Made by a program: the position numbers and the translations under genes | Source: Acorus gramineus | Lineage: Eukaryota > Streptophyta > Magnoliopsida > Acorales > Acoraceae | Assembly (NCBI GenBank): GCA_030737835.1 | Contig: CM060851.1 | Coordinates: 4,988,615 to 5,052,614 of the forward strand | Direction of reading: 5' to 3' | Length of the DNA stretch: 64,000 nucleotides | Notes under the pieces: generated by a model | The model's database searches: none | What the model was told of the DNA's origin: nothing | What the model saw: the letters and a program-made list of their open reading frames with translations, nothing else | Part shown: positions 46,260-57,836 of the stretch, piece by piece | How the letters are laid out: the number at the start of each line of letters is the position of its first letter | How positions within the stretch are numbered: position 1 is the first letter of the stretch

Positions 46260-47185
46260 GGGAAAAATCCATATAACCCCATGTAATCTGATCTAAATCC
46301 ATATAACCCCCTACAATCTTGATAAATCCATATAACCCCCTATAATCACTCCACTGTATCTATAAAACCTCCTCCGTCTACTTTCCGTCTATCTGTTTAA
46401 CGGGGCAAGGGGTTATATGGATTTATGGCAAATTACAGGGGATTATATAGATTTTTCTCATTTTTTTTTTAACTTTCTTTACATGTGGTTTAAAAATTGG
46501 GCTGTTTAACATTTACTTTTGAATTTTTTTCAAGATACCACGCACCTTTAATTTTAATAAAAGAAAAAGGATTATTCAGATCATAAACACATACAAGATC
46601 ACTCACTAAAGAGATAGAAGTAAAAGAGATATATACTTTTTCTTTTGATATTTTAAAAAAGAACTCAAAACTACTCCTCCACGTACAATTTATCCCTAAC
46701 AAAATTTACTCATGACACTAACACAAGAGGTACCCCAAGATTTAATAAAAAACATAATTCGCATTTTTGAAATTTTGTTGGTTGATGTTATACACTTTTT
46801 GTTACAAAATTCATTCTCTTTTACTTCTATCTCTTTGGTGGGTGATCTTGTATGTGTTTATAATCTGAATAACTTTTTTTCTTTTATTAAAATTAAAGGT
46901 GCGTGGTATCTTAAAAAAAATTCAAAAGTAAATGTTAAACAGTTCCATTTTTAAACCACATGTACAGAAAATTTAAAAAAAAAAAGAAAAAAATCCATAT
47001 AACCCTCTGTAATCTGTCATAAATCCATATAACCCCCTACCCCGTTAAATATATGGACGGAAGGTAGATGGAGGGGGTTGTATGAATATGGAAGGGTGAT
47101 TACAGGATATTTATATGAATTTATGAAGATTGTAGGGGGTTATATGGATTTAGGCCAGATTACAGGGGTTATATGGATTTTTCCC
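46260..47185. mobile_element. Foldback MULE-type element, copy in unit 2
   Basis: Same insertion as at 42961, duplicated with the unit. A perfect 9-bp target duplication TTAAAATAT lies at 46251-46259 and 47186-47194, as expected for Mutator-like elements. Confidence 0.9.
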
Positions 47186-47971
47186 TTAAAATATATATAT
47201 ATAAACACGTGAAGACACAGGCCGACAGGCATGTGATTATTAATGTGGATGGAAGATGGACACGCACCTATTCCTACATATTTTGTAAACTAATTACTAA
47301 AATATGGGTGACTGACTTGGGTTAGTATTAAACTACCCGGTCCATAACTCGAATTATATTTTTTATAAATTAAATTGTAAAGTCAATTATTGAGTATAAT
47401 TTTATTTTCTATTTGATCTAGTCAACTATTTAATACAACATGTATTCATAAATACTATCAATATCTAATAAAAAAGTGGAACATGTATCCAACAATAACG
47501 ATGCAGTTCGAATCATATATTATGTAATTCGATTCTTATGTTGTGCAGTTCGATACTGATTAAACGGGTTGAAATCAATCCTGATTAGATTCAGACTCTA
47601 AAAATATACTTCAACATATATAATAATATAAATGAAAAAAAAGGGTTATACTTGACTGGCCGGGACCGATATATGCACTTATTTTATGAAAACTCAACGG
47701 TTAGAAAAAATAAAAAAAAATTTCATGCATTATTATTGCAGAAAGAGAAAACTCATCTTGAGATCGACATTTCCTCTTACAATTGTGATGAATTATATAT
47801 GGTCGCCCAATAGTCCAGTAAGCTAAAGCCGGAGAGAAGCCCCCTATCATATGATTAGTTAAGCAAGATACAATTACGCGTCGCTTCTATCCGGATTGAG
47901 ATCCTTTGCTAATTTTTATCAAAACTTATATCTTGTTTGACTATCCAAGCATCCCACCTTACTCTTTCCCC

Positions 47972-47979
47972 TATAAATA
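47972..47979 (+). promoter_or_regulatory. TATA box of lectin gene D
   Basis: TATAAATA 76 bp before the ATG, conserved with gene C; a longer (CA)n follows in the leader. Confidence 0.85.
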
Positions 47980-48047
47980 GACCCATGCCCTTCATCCACA
48001 CACACACACACACACCAAACATCCAAACAAATCACCAACAACCACCC

Positions 48048-48545
48048 ATGGCAACCCCAGCATCCCTAGCCTTTCTAACCCTCCCGGCGTTGTTGTTCCT
48101 CAGCCTCTTCGCCTCACCTTCCTCGGCCGAGAACATCCTATACACGAACGAAGTCCTCTACTCGGACAACTCCCTCACCTACAACTACTACAGACTCACC
48201 ATGCAGAGCGACTGCAACCTCGTCCTCTACGACAACGGCTACCCCGTCTGGGCTACCGACACCGGCGGCCTCGCCTCCGGGTGCTACCTGAAGATGCAGG
48301 GCGACGGGAACCTCGTCGTCTACAGCAACACCAACAGAGCCATTTGGGCCTCCAACACCGGCGACGGCGGTAACGCCAACTATGTGTTGGTCCTTCAGCG
48401 AGACCGGAACGTGGTCGTCTACGGCCCGGCCCGGTGGGCGGCCCACTCGAACGCTTATGGGTCCGGGGTCGTGATAACCGACGGTCAGAAGGCGAGCAAT
48501 GTGAGCACCACCACCGGCGATATTGCCATGGTGACTAAGAATTGA
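48048..48545 (+). CDS. Single-domain mannose-binding lectin D
   Basis: Tandem duplicate of lectin C, also 165 residues and intronless, with identical signal peptide and C-terminal tail. All three QxDxNxVxY sites are intact. It differs from C at nine nucleotides in the coding sequence, eight of which change the protein: G40D, N47Y, N65Y, N71D, S105G, G106D, L129R and S132A. The changes avoid the signal peptide, the QxDxNxVxY residues and the tail, and fall in loops or strand edges close to the sites. The start is chosen as for C from the position of the TATA box at 47972. Likely secreted or vacuolar; sugar preference may differ from C. Confidence 0.93.
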   Translation: MATPASLAFLTLPALLFLSLFASPSSAENILYTNEVLYSDNSLTYNYYRLTMQSDCNLVLYDNGYPVWATDTGGLASGCYLKMQGDGNLVVYSNTNRAIWASNTGDGGNANYVLVLQRDRNVVVYGPARWAAHSNAYGSGVVITDGQKASNVSTTTGDIAMVTKN

Positions 48546-49074
48546 GTGGAAGGAGTGAAATGGTGGCCGCAAAAGCGTGTTGAGAGTGATTAGGGAGTGT
48601 TGTTGTTGCTGTATGTGTGTGTGTGTGTTGTGTGAAGTGGGAGTGTCTGTTCAAATAATTGCGGCAAGGTTGTTGTTTGATCATGAGCTTTGTTGTCTTT
48701 GTTGTCAAATAATGGCAGTCTTTCTATTTCTTTCTCATCACTCATTGGGACTTATGATCATACTTTTGAAAATGAAAATAATGATAGCAAACGTCCAATA
48801 CTAGTTTAATTTTGTTTGTCTTTGATTTTTATGTAGTACTCCATACATGATATGGAGGTACACTGTTTTGCATTTTAATGGTAAAAATAAGGGAAATTTT
48901 TTTAAAATAACTCTTAAAAAAATGAATTTCAAATCTGAACTCCGGACAAAAGTAATTACAAAACTAGCTTTTGAACTTGGTAGGCGCGTCACCGTAGCGC
49001 GCTAACAAGATGTGAATGTGCCACGATGGAGACGTGATCATCACGTCTCCGTCTGCACGGAGAACTTAACCCCG

Positions 49075-49213
49075 GTGCGCGCGGCATGCGTAGCGCGGGG
49101 GTTTGTCCCTCGGAGACGTGATGAGACGTGATCCATCATCACGCCTCATACATAGACGTGATGATGGATCACGTCCCAAGGGACAAACCCACGCGCTGCG
49201 CATGCCGCGCGCA
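49075..49213. repeat. GC-rich long hairpin
   Basis: Two nested inverted pairs: GTGCGCGCGGCATGCG...GGGTTTGTCCC (49075-49109) with its complement at 49180-49213, and GACGTGATCCATCATCACG (49125-49143) with its complement at 49157-49175. Together they form an almost 140-bp fold inside the MULE-like end. Confidence 0.85.
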
Positions 49214-49439
49214 CCCGGGTGTGATCCAGGATCATGTCTCCTCCTCCCCCATTCAAAAAAAAACCTTGTAATCAGCTGGTTTACAGTAAAAATTACTGAA
49301 AAATATTACCATTCACCTGTAAAGTTAGAAAAATTACCAAAAAAAACTATAATCATACAGCAAAAAATAAAACAAAAATCAAGTATCAACCCCTTTATAC
49401 ATAGTCATAACTATAATAAGTTGTTTATTATATATACAG

Positions 49440-50650
49440 TCATCCTAAAAACCGTCTACATCCTTTATTTCCTAATAGGTGTAAGAGGTGCTGAAGAAGA
49501 AGGCATATCTGATGGTGCATCGGCTGCGCAGGTGTTGTAAATCCCACAGATCCAACGGAATGTGTGAGTGTAGTAGAAGCAATACCGGGACGTCTACGAG
49601 TTCGAGTGTAATAAATTGGAAAAGATGGTACAGGCAATCGCTCATAGAGTGGTCGTGCATTCAAGTGATCATGATGTGGCTCTTCTTGATCCTCTCGTCT
49701 CTGTTCAAAATCCTCTTGTAACTGAGCATGACCTTGGAATGGATGATCAGAATGGTCATATGCTCCATATATCAGATGCTCATCTGTATCATTTCCTAGT
49801 CGCACGCCTGCCTGAAAATTAAAATCGTCCACAGTAAAAAGATGATCAGCGTGATACTCACTCTGATCCACATCATCCCCTTTGTCGTTAGTAGGTGGAT
49901 CTAGACGCCGGTCTGGTGATGGAACAAAAGACCTGGGAATTTGAGATAACGGTAACTGTTGAAGTAGAACAGTTGTCTGATCTCGTGACACAGCTGCTAT
50001 ACGAACCATCTCGTCATATCCAAGATATAATGACAATCCCTCATTCAACACCTGATTGATACTCATCACGGCTGTGCCCTATGTTTATTTTAAATCTTCA
50101 TTAAAATATCGATGAATTAATTAATTACATTTATATTTTATATCACATGTACTATGTAACTCACCATGACCTCAGCGACGTATATACGGGGATGATACCG
50201 CATTGGAACTGGACATGGAGGGATAAATGGGGTGAGATATCTGACTGTGCACTCCCAAAACCGCTCCATATACCTCGAAGATGTCATAGATTGTGGACAA
50301 ATGTGGATGTGATCAAGTCGCGCATTCCATCAATCAATGTAATCCTTATGCAAAACAGCCCAATTGACCTTCTGTCGACCACATCTGTTACCTCTATTGA
50401 TTCCTTCCACGTCAACAGGGAGAACTTCGCTCATTCTATGACGGGTGGGATGCATTGCATTCATTGATAATATATAGCGACTTGGATCTATTCCCGTCAG
50501 TCCATACATCATTCGAAGCAAATCAATGTATGAAAATTTTTTATTTACGATGGTGGATTTTTTAGATCCCCCTTCGTATCTTGAATGATCCCCGTCTTTA
50601 GATATTCTCCCAAATGAATTTATTAGCGGTACCTCAAATTTTTTTCCCAT
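49440..50650 (-). pseudogene. Decayed MULE-associated / plant mobile-domain-type gene
   Basis: Exon 1 (from about 50650) reads MGKKFEVPLINSFG..., KFSYIDLLRMMYGLTGIDPS and DVEG. This resembles the N-terminal PB1-like region of plant Mutator-derived proteins. It meets a TGA at 50330-50332, after which the same frame continues RYMERFWECTVRYLTPFIP, resembling the YMxWF motif of plant mobile-domain proteins. A GTGAGT donor follows at about 50162. An acceptor ATAG near 50078 opens exon 2 (MSINQVLNEGLSLYLGYDEM...), open to 49440 with a Gln/Asp/His-rich linker. Catalytic transposase domains are not seen. The internal stop suggests loss of function. Family assignment is by pattern only. Confidence 0.45.
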
Positions 50651-51503
50651 CTACAGTAATACATTACAATATTGTAGAATTTTTAGTACACATAATACGT
50701 CATTATACAGTTCTTATATGGTTACAAAAATTTACATGGATTTCTCATAACTACAATAATAAAACACAAATGAAAGCTTCATGCACAAAATTTAAGTTTC
50801 GGACAACTACAATAATAATTTTCTTTTTTACAAAAAAAATTTGAATAACAACAACATTTTAGAAATACCTTGATAAATCGAAGTTTAATTTAGTATTTTG
50901 GGAAAGATCCACGAGTGATGGGCGTTTGAAATTTAAAAAAAACAGAGAGAGAGAAGTTGCCTCGAATGATTTATCACGTCTCCACGGGAGACATTATCAC
51001 GTCTCGAACACGTCTTCACTAGGATCACGCCTCCAGTGGAGACGTGTTCACTGATCACGTCTCCGTCCGTGAACACGTGATCAATCAACATGTCTCCCAC
51101 CGTATGAGACGTGTGCCGCGCCCAGGCACAGACGGGTACTTGAGCGCTTTTTTGAGGAAACGTGATGTATCATCACATTTCCGTCAGTTCAGCAACCTTT
51201 CTGCACGCTAACCGGTCAAAAATGATCCACATGGTCAGTTTTGCTAATACTTTGATTCAAGGGTCAATTTTGAAATTCTTTTTTTAGCGGGGTTATTTTT
51301 AAAAAAATTTCTTAAAATAACTCATATTAAAAATATTTGCAAAAATTAATCTTGGATTTCTATCACTTCAATGCTAACTAAGTTTTTTTTTTTATTTTTT
51401 TATTTTTGTAAAAGAGATGATTTAAATCACGTCTCAAAAGAAGTGTTATGTATAAAAGTACGTCTCCAGTATAAAGAAATAACTTATTCAAAAATAAAAA
51501 TAA

Positions 51504-52454
51504 GGTTAAAGACATTTAAGTCCCTACAAATATGAGAAAACCCATATAAGTCCCTACTAAAATTGGGACAGACATACGAGTCTCTGAAAACTCAGAAAAA
51601 TCCAATTATCATCCCTGAGTTAAATTTCCATCCAAATGTAACGGAATATTCCTAGAATATTCCATCACATATAATTGTGTAGACATTGAAGTCCTTATAA
51701 ACAGTCATAAAGATAAATTAGTCCCTGCAAAAGATAAAATTGCCCCTAAAAGACTTTTACATTAAATTATGTATTATAGTCCCTATAAATAATCATAAAG
51801 ACAAATTAGTCTCCGCAAAAGATAAAATTGCCCTTGAAAGACTTTTACATGTAATTGAATAGACATTACAGTCCTTATAAACAATCGTAAAGACAAATTG
51901 GTTCCTCTAAAAGACAAAAATACCCTTGAAGGATTTTTACATTTAATTGTGCATACATTGCAATTTAAAAATTAAATACCCTCTAAAAGACTGCAATTTC
52001 TACGCAATTAAATGTAAAAAATTTTCAGGGGTATTTTTATCTTTTACATGTACCAATTTGTCTTTACGATTATTTATAAGGACTGTAATGTCTATCCAAT
52101 TAAATGTAAAAATCTTTCAGGGGTAATTTTGTCTTTTGCAATGACTAATTTGTCTTTATGATTGTTTATAGGGACTGCAATGTGTACACAATTTAATGTA
52201 AAAATCTTTTAGAGGCAATTTTATTTTTTGTAGGGACTAATTTATCTTTATGACTGTTTATAAGGACTTTATGTCTACGCAATTATATGTGATGGAATAT
52301 TCTGGGAATATTCCGTTAAGTTTGGATGAAAATTTAACTCAGGGATGATAATTGGGTTTTTTTGAGTTTTCAAGGACTCGTACGTCTGTCCTAATTTTAG
52401 TAAGGACTCATATGGATTTTTCCATGTTTGTAGAGACTTAGATGTCTTTAACCC
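51504..52454. mobile_element. Foldback MULE-type element (GGTTAAAGACAT), copy 1
   Basis: 951 bp, arms of about 450 bp nearly identical when inverted (51504-51960 and 52010-52454). A perfect 10-bp target duplication ATAAAAATAA lies at 51494-51503 and 52455-52464. It interrupts dispersed block P exactly where copies at 4690-4849 are continuous. Its transcript would fold into one long double-stranded RNA. Confidence 0.9.
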
Positions 52455-52464
52455 ATAAAAATAA

Positions 52465-54345
52465 CAACATATCATGTTTCAAAGGTTATTTTGGTGAGTA
52501 TTTTTAGGGTAGGGTTATTTTTATAATTAAAATAAAAATGCTTTTTTTTAAATAAAAAAAAGTCCAATTTTATATGCATCATACTGATTCAGCTGGGAAT
52601 TCTTGATTTTGATAATGTGTCATATATCGGCCAAGTCAATGACAATTTCATTTATCCTCATTACCCACTAAGTTTGTTCAAATGCGAGCATCTAATTATC
52701 TTCATCTAATATGTATGCATAAACATTTATCCCGTGAAACATTTGGCACGCAAATGGACCACCCATAATTTCTTTCTTTTTCTTTTTCACATGTGCAAAA
52801 AACCAGGTAAAACAAGAGTGAAAGATGTATGATATGAGAAAACCAGATAATTATTTGGTCTGTTAGTTCTGGCAAATGTTAATTTGTTGGTAAACAAAAA
52901 TAATTTGAGAAAAAATAATCAATTAATTTTTATGGAAATACTACACTATTTGTACTGTATAAATTAACCCAACTTAGAATACTTTTCTTTTCAAATATCA
53001 AAATTAAGAAAACTCAATTTTGGATGCATTTTTCCCTCGAACGTACGATTTTTATAGACATTAGGAGCTGTCTCAAAATCCTATATAAAATCTCCTTGCC
53101 AACAATCACTTGGGATCAGTTTGGCATTTATTGTTCTTCTCATTCTACTAAAATACACAGAAAAATTTTGTTTGAAATTCATCATGTGTTCATATATTCT
53201 TAAATATCTCAGACAAAATCTTTCATTTTACAGAATCTATCACAACTAGGTTATTGGAAATGAAAAATTCTTTTTTTGAACCAAAATTACCAAACTTCCT
53301 CATGGTGTACACTTCGCATGTAGCCTCCTGTGGTAATTAATCAATTTACCCAAAGGATCTAGTGTTTTTACATAACCACCATGGACATCATCCGACCCGA
53401 ATTTAATTTTCCTCCCATGGAATACACATATATATATGCATTTCACATGACCTTAATGAAATACGAGGTGATCCCTCTTCATATACAGAGCATCCAAATA
53501 ATGCTAGGTAGTGATGATCAACATTCACAATTAAGCCTAACAGATATAAATCTGATATGTAATATCCATATCTTAATTTTTAGATTCGTAATACGGATAT
53601 TAATTTTCAGATTCAGATCTCTTCGAATACATATTAGATACGGATATTTTTGAATAATTGATATGTATAATTATTAACATTAATTTGGATAATCAAATGA
53701 TATATTAGAGATATATGAAATTTAAAATTGAGATTTTAATGTTTATTCTCTATTTTAGATATCATACATTGAAAATTTAATAGTAATATATATAATATAT
53801 CACGATTGTGATTAATTGTACAAGATAACAAATATGAATAATATATAATACAAGTATATATTTGTATATTATATGTCTAATATGGATGTTTTTGGATCAA
53901 ATGCATTGATATCTATGTATGCACTCCGAATCTTCCATATCAAATAATTCTGATTTTTCAAATATAAATTTAGATTGGATTTGAATTTTTTTTTTAGATA
54001 ATTGACTAGCTTATCCACAACCCTCCATAATTAGTAATTCTGTGGTCCAGACCTGAGTTGTGTACCATCCAACAAACTCCGGCCCTGCTTCTCCCTCCCC
54101 GTTTTCTTTGGTTCTCAATCACGTTTTATAATATATTGATGCCCTACCAACCACACTTATATTGTATGGTTGATTCGTTTCTTGCAATGTCTATCCATAA
54201 CTCTATCAAAAAGGACATTGATTTGTTGGGGCATAGCTTTTCCAGCTCATAATGCTACAGGCGCGCACATTCTCTTGATGTATGACTGGTCATATGGGAG
54301 AATAATTTGAAGAGAATTAAAAATTGAACTATATGAAGTTGAGAT
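52465..54345. repeat. Dispersed block P, copy 3 (most complete)
   Basis: Matches 4720-4849 and 8245-9335, with pieces at 15258-16120. 53540-54010 is an AT-rich insertion absent from the copy at about 9000. No conserved reading frame. Confidence 0.75.
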
Positions 54346-54851
54346 TATTTTGAAATATATACTTGCATCGTGTTTGTTACTCTGAAGTTAAATTATTATT
54401 TTTTTTTTAGAAGTTACTTTATTCCTGAAGTTAAATTTTTTTTTTTTTTTAAAAAAATAGATCTTACTATCGTCACTTACATTATTAAAGGTGATTTATA
54501 AATTTAAATTGAAGATGAGAGGATATAGACAACAAATAAATAAAAAAGACAATTTGACATAAAAACAAAGGAGTGGGGAGGAGGTGATTGGTAGGCGGGG
54601 TTTCAATCAATTATTCTCCCTTTTTGACATTGTAGTACTTGTCAATATTGTTCTATCGGTTCAAATTCAATCAAGTACCCGTTCAGATTCAATCAAGACT
54701 AATCTAGGATGGGTACCTCACATGTCAATCACGTGAATTTTATGTTAGCAACTAAAAATGGTTCTAACCAACTCTAACTGGGTTTTACTAATTGGATCAT
54801 GTTCTAGCTGGAAAATATATAAATGTTAAATATATGCAATGTAGGTCACAT
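54346..54851. other. Intergenic DNA
   Basis: AT-rich with a poly-T stretch; a TTCAAATTCAATCAAGTACC direct repeat-like motif near 54660. No gene seen. Confidence 0.5.
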
Positions 54852-55053
54852 CACTGTAACAAATTTGATTATTAGCTATAAATTTTTCTCTGTAAAATTT
54901 AATGTCGTAGTTAAAAGTGACTTTTACCAACGTTTTTTTAATTCGTAGCAAATAGTTTTACCTTTCTCGACGAATTACTTTTTAGTAGCAAAAGATGTAA
55001 CTTTTGGCTACGAAATTAATGACCTTTTGCTACGAAAATATTATTAAAAAAAA

Positions 55054-56086
55054 GGATTAAAGACATCTAAGTCCCTACAAACATAAAAAAAACCCATATA
55101 AGTCCCTATTAAAATTGGGACAGACGTACGAGTCCCTGAAAACTCAAAAAAACCCAATTATCATCCATGAGTTAAATTTTCATCCAAACTTAACGGAATA
55201 TTCCCAGAATATTCTATCACATATAATTGTGTAGACATTGAAGTCCTTATAAACAGTCATAAAGACAAATTAGTCCCTGCAAAAGATAAAATTGTCCCTA
55301 AAAGACTTTTACATTAAATTGTGTACACATTGCAGTCCCTATAAATAATCATAAAGACAAATTAGTCCCCGCAAAAGATAAAATTGCCCCTAAAAGACTT
55401 TTACATTTAATTGAATAGACATTACAGTATTTATAAACAATCGTAAAGACAAATTGATCCTTGTAAAAGACAAAAATACCCCTGAAGGATTTTTACATTT
55501 AATTGTGCAGACATTGCAGTCCTTATAAACAATCATAAAGACAAATAATATAATTTATTTATTTATTTTTTCATCTTCTATTATATCAATCACACTCCAC
55601 CTGAAGATCACAATTTGGATGTAAAAACAATATTTTAACCGGTAGAATGCATTCTTCAGGGGCATTTTTGTCTTTTACAGGGATCATTTTGTCTTTACGA
55701 TTATTTATAAGGACTGTAATGTCTATCCAATTAAATGTAAAAATCTTTTAGGGGTAATTTTGTCTTTTGCAGGGACTAATTTATCTTTATGATTGTTTAT
55801 AAGGACTGCAATGTATACACAATTTAATGTAAAAGTCTTTGAGGGGCAATTTTATCTTTTGCAGGGACTAATTTGTCTTTATGACTGTTTATAAGGACTT
55901 CAATGTCTACACAATTATATGTGATGGAATATTCTGGGAATATTCCGTTAAGTTTGGATGGAAATTTAACTCAGGGATGATAATTGGGTTTTTCTGAGAT
56001 TTCCGGGACTCGTACGTCTGTCCCAATTTTAATAGGGACTTATATGGGTTTTTTCATGTTTGTAGGGACTTAGATGTCTTTAACCC
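55054..56086. mobile_element. Foldback MULE-type element (GGTTAAAGACAT), copy 2
   Basis: 1033 bp, same family as 51504-52454, with a 9-bp target duplication TAAAAAAAA at 55045-55053 and 56087-56095. The middle (55545-55660) has a non-repeated spacer. It is nested inside the CACTA element and therefore younger than it. Confidence 0.88.
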
Positions 56087-56314
56087 TAAAAAAAAAACTC
56101 TAAAAGTGGTTAAAGTTTCCGAATGATGCAAAATCTAGAAACAAAGTCAAATTATCCACCGTCCATTAAGTGGATCTCACATGCATCACAACCGTTGGAT
56201 GTTTGAACTTTGAACTCAAAACACTTCTTTCACTGATTTAGGATTTCATTGCGCTTCCATCTTCTCTTCTCGTACAAAAACACAGCCGCTGAAACTTTGG
56301 TCTTTCACCTCGTT

Positions 56315-56326
56315 CACTGATTTAGG
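56315..56326 (+). promoter_or_regulatory. Telo-box-like element upstream of eL6 copy
   Basis: GATTTAGGGTTT contains the complement of AAACCCTAA, a promoter element typical of plant ribosomal-protein genes. It lies about 25 bp upstream of the ATG, so the captured piece may include part of the native promoter or 5' leader. Confidence 0.45.
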
Positions 56327-56346
56327 GTTTCCACTGCATTCCATCA

Positions 56347-56794
56347 ATGGCGTTGGCGACGGAGAAGAACCCTCGAACGAGCTGGAACCCGGCTTTGACA
56401 TGGCGGATCGGCAAGTACTCGCGGTCAAAGATGTACCACAAGAGGGAGATCTGCGATCAAGGCCAAGAACATCAGAGTCTTCTCCAAACACGAGAAGAAG
56501 CTCACCCCGGAGGTTCCGGCCCTCAAACCTCCGAAGTTCTACCCCGCTGACGACGTCAAGACTCCCATCGTGAACCGCCGCAAGCCCAAGCCCACCAAAC
56601 TCAGGTGATTGGGATATCTCGATGTTTTGTTAGGGTTTCTGTTAAAGTTAGGGTTTTGATGGTTGTTTGATGTTGGGGATGTGATAGGGTGAGCATAACT
56701 CCGGGGACGGTGTTGATTCTGCTGGCGGGGAGGTTCATGGGGAAGAGGGTGGTCTTCCTGAAACAGCTCGCTTTGGGATTGCATCTTGTCACTG
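56347..56794 (+). pseudogene. Ribosomal protein eL6 (RPL6) 5' gene fragment
   Basis: Exon 1 56347-56604 and exon 2 56688-56794 with GT..AG intron of 83 bp. Exon 1 opens MALATEKNPR, then IGKYSRSKMYHKR, the conserved eL6 N-terminus. A two-base loss near 56450 (equivalent to +1) shifts the frame; the correct frame resumes at 56453 with AIKAKN, then PPKFYPADDVKTPIVNRRKP and KPTKLR. Exon 2 gives [16 protein letters not shown], then [19 protein letters not shown]. The rest of eL6 (about 110 residues) is not found downstream; the next coding matches belong to another gene. eL6 is a large-subunit ribosomal protein. The frameshift and truncation make this copy nonfunctional. Confidence 0.85.
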
Positions 56795-57062
56795 GTACTC
56801 TCTTTTTAGCAGTTTTCAAATGGGTTTTTTTTTTCTGTGTTAGGAATTTAGGATTTTTTTGTGGTGTTTGATTTTTGGGGTTTTGAATGCTTGCTGTTCT
56901 GAGGTTTTCAATTTTTTTTTTCTATTTTAGGGCTTTATGTTTTTTCATTTGTGTTGTTTGATATTGGGGTGTTGAAGTGGGTTTTTTTTTTTTTGTTTCT
57001 TAAGATTTTTTTTTCTTCTATCTCATTTACCTTATGCTTGCTGTTCAGATATTTTTTTTTAG

Positions 57063-57836
57063 GGGGGGTTTTGAATGCTTGCCATAAGGTATGCCTTTAA
57101 CCTTAATACATAATTACCTTTGCTTCTATTTACCATTATTTTTACATCAAATATTTATGTTAAAAAGTGCTAGAAAATCTATCATTTCATTTGTTATCTT
57201 TGCGGGAAGAGATCTATTTCATGATTAATCCTGAGTTGATTGCAGGGATGCTTTTCCTTCCCTGCATGGAAAGTAATGAAGCTATAGAAATTGTGGGTGC
57301 TAAAAGGTTTGCGAATTATATAGGATTATAGGGTGAGTGCTTTTATGCAAAAGGGCACTTATTAGCATGGGCTAACTTTGTTTCCATATGCAAAACATGT
57401 TACATGGGGAAGGCAGACAATATGAATACATGACACATGTTTCCATATGTATTTTTTTTTAGGGGGGTTTTGAATGCCTGCCATAAGGTATGCCTTTAAC
57501 CTTAATACATAATTACCTTTGCTTCTATTTACCATTATTTTTACATCAAATATTTATGTTAAAAAGTGCTAGAAAATCTATCATTTCATTTGTTATCTTT
57601 GCGGGAAGAGATCTATTTCATGATTAATCCTGAGTTGATTGCAGGGATGCTTTTCCTTCCCTGCATGGAAAGTAATGAAGCTATAGAAATTGTGGGTGCT
57701 AAAAGGTTTGCGAATTATATAGGGTGAGTGCTTTTATGCAAAAGGGCACTTATTAGCATGGGCTAACTTTGTTTCCATATGCAAAACATGTTACATGGGG
57801 AAGGCAGACAATATGAATACATGACACATGTATGAA
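57063..57836. repeat. Tandem duplication of a PARG exon with its introns
   Basis: GGGGTTTTGAATG.TTGCCATAAGG and the following 385 bp recur with a period of about 395 bp (57066 and 57461). The two copies are nearly identical. The first has 8 extra bases (ATTATAGG region) just before its splice donor. Confidence 0.9.

Larger units (their letters stand above)
45846..48890. repeat. 3.3-kb tandem duplication, unit 2
   Basis: Direct repeat of unit 1, mostly above 95 percent identical, containing lectin D. Its last part continues after a 2.4-kb insertion at 51312-51450 (ACGTCTCAAAAGAAG matching 45823-45837). Confidence 0.9.
48891..51311 (-). mobile_element. MULE-like element with GC-rich subterminal repeats
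   Basis: 2421 bp inserted into the 3' flank of lectin D; the same flank in unit 1 is uninterrupted at about 45705. Nine-base flanks TAAAAATAA (48882-48890) and TTAAAATAA (51312-51320) differ at one position. The ends GAAATTTTTTTAAAA are inverted. Subterminal regions (48990-49230 and 50960-51150) are rich in ACGTCTCC/GGAGACGT motifs and hairpins. The interior carries a decayed minus-strand gene. It fits a Mutator-like element. Confidence 0.8.
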
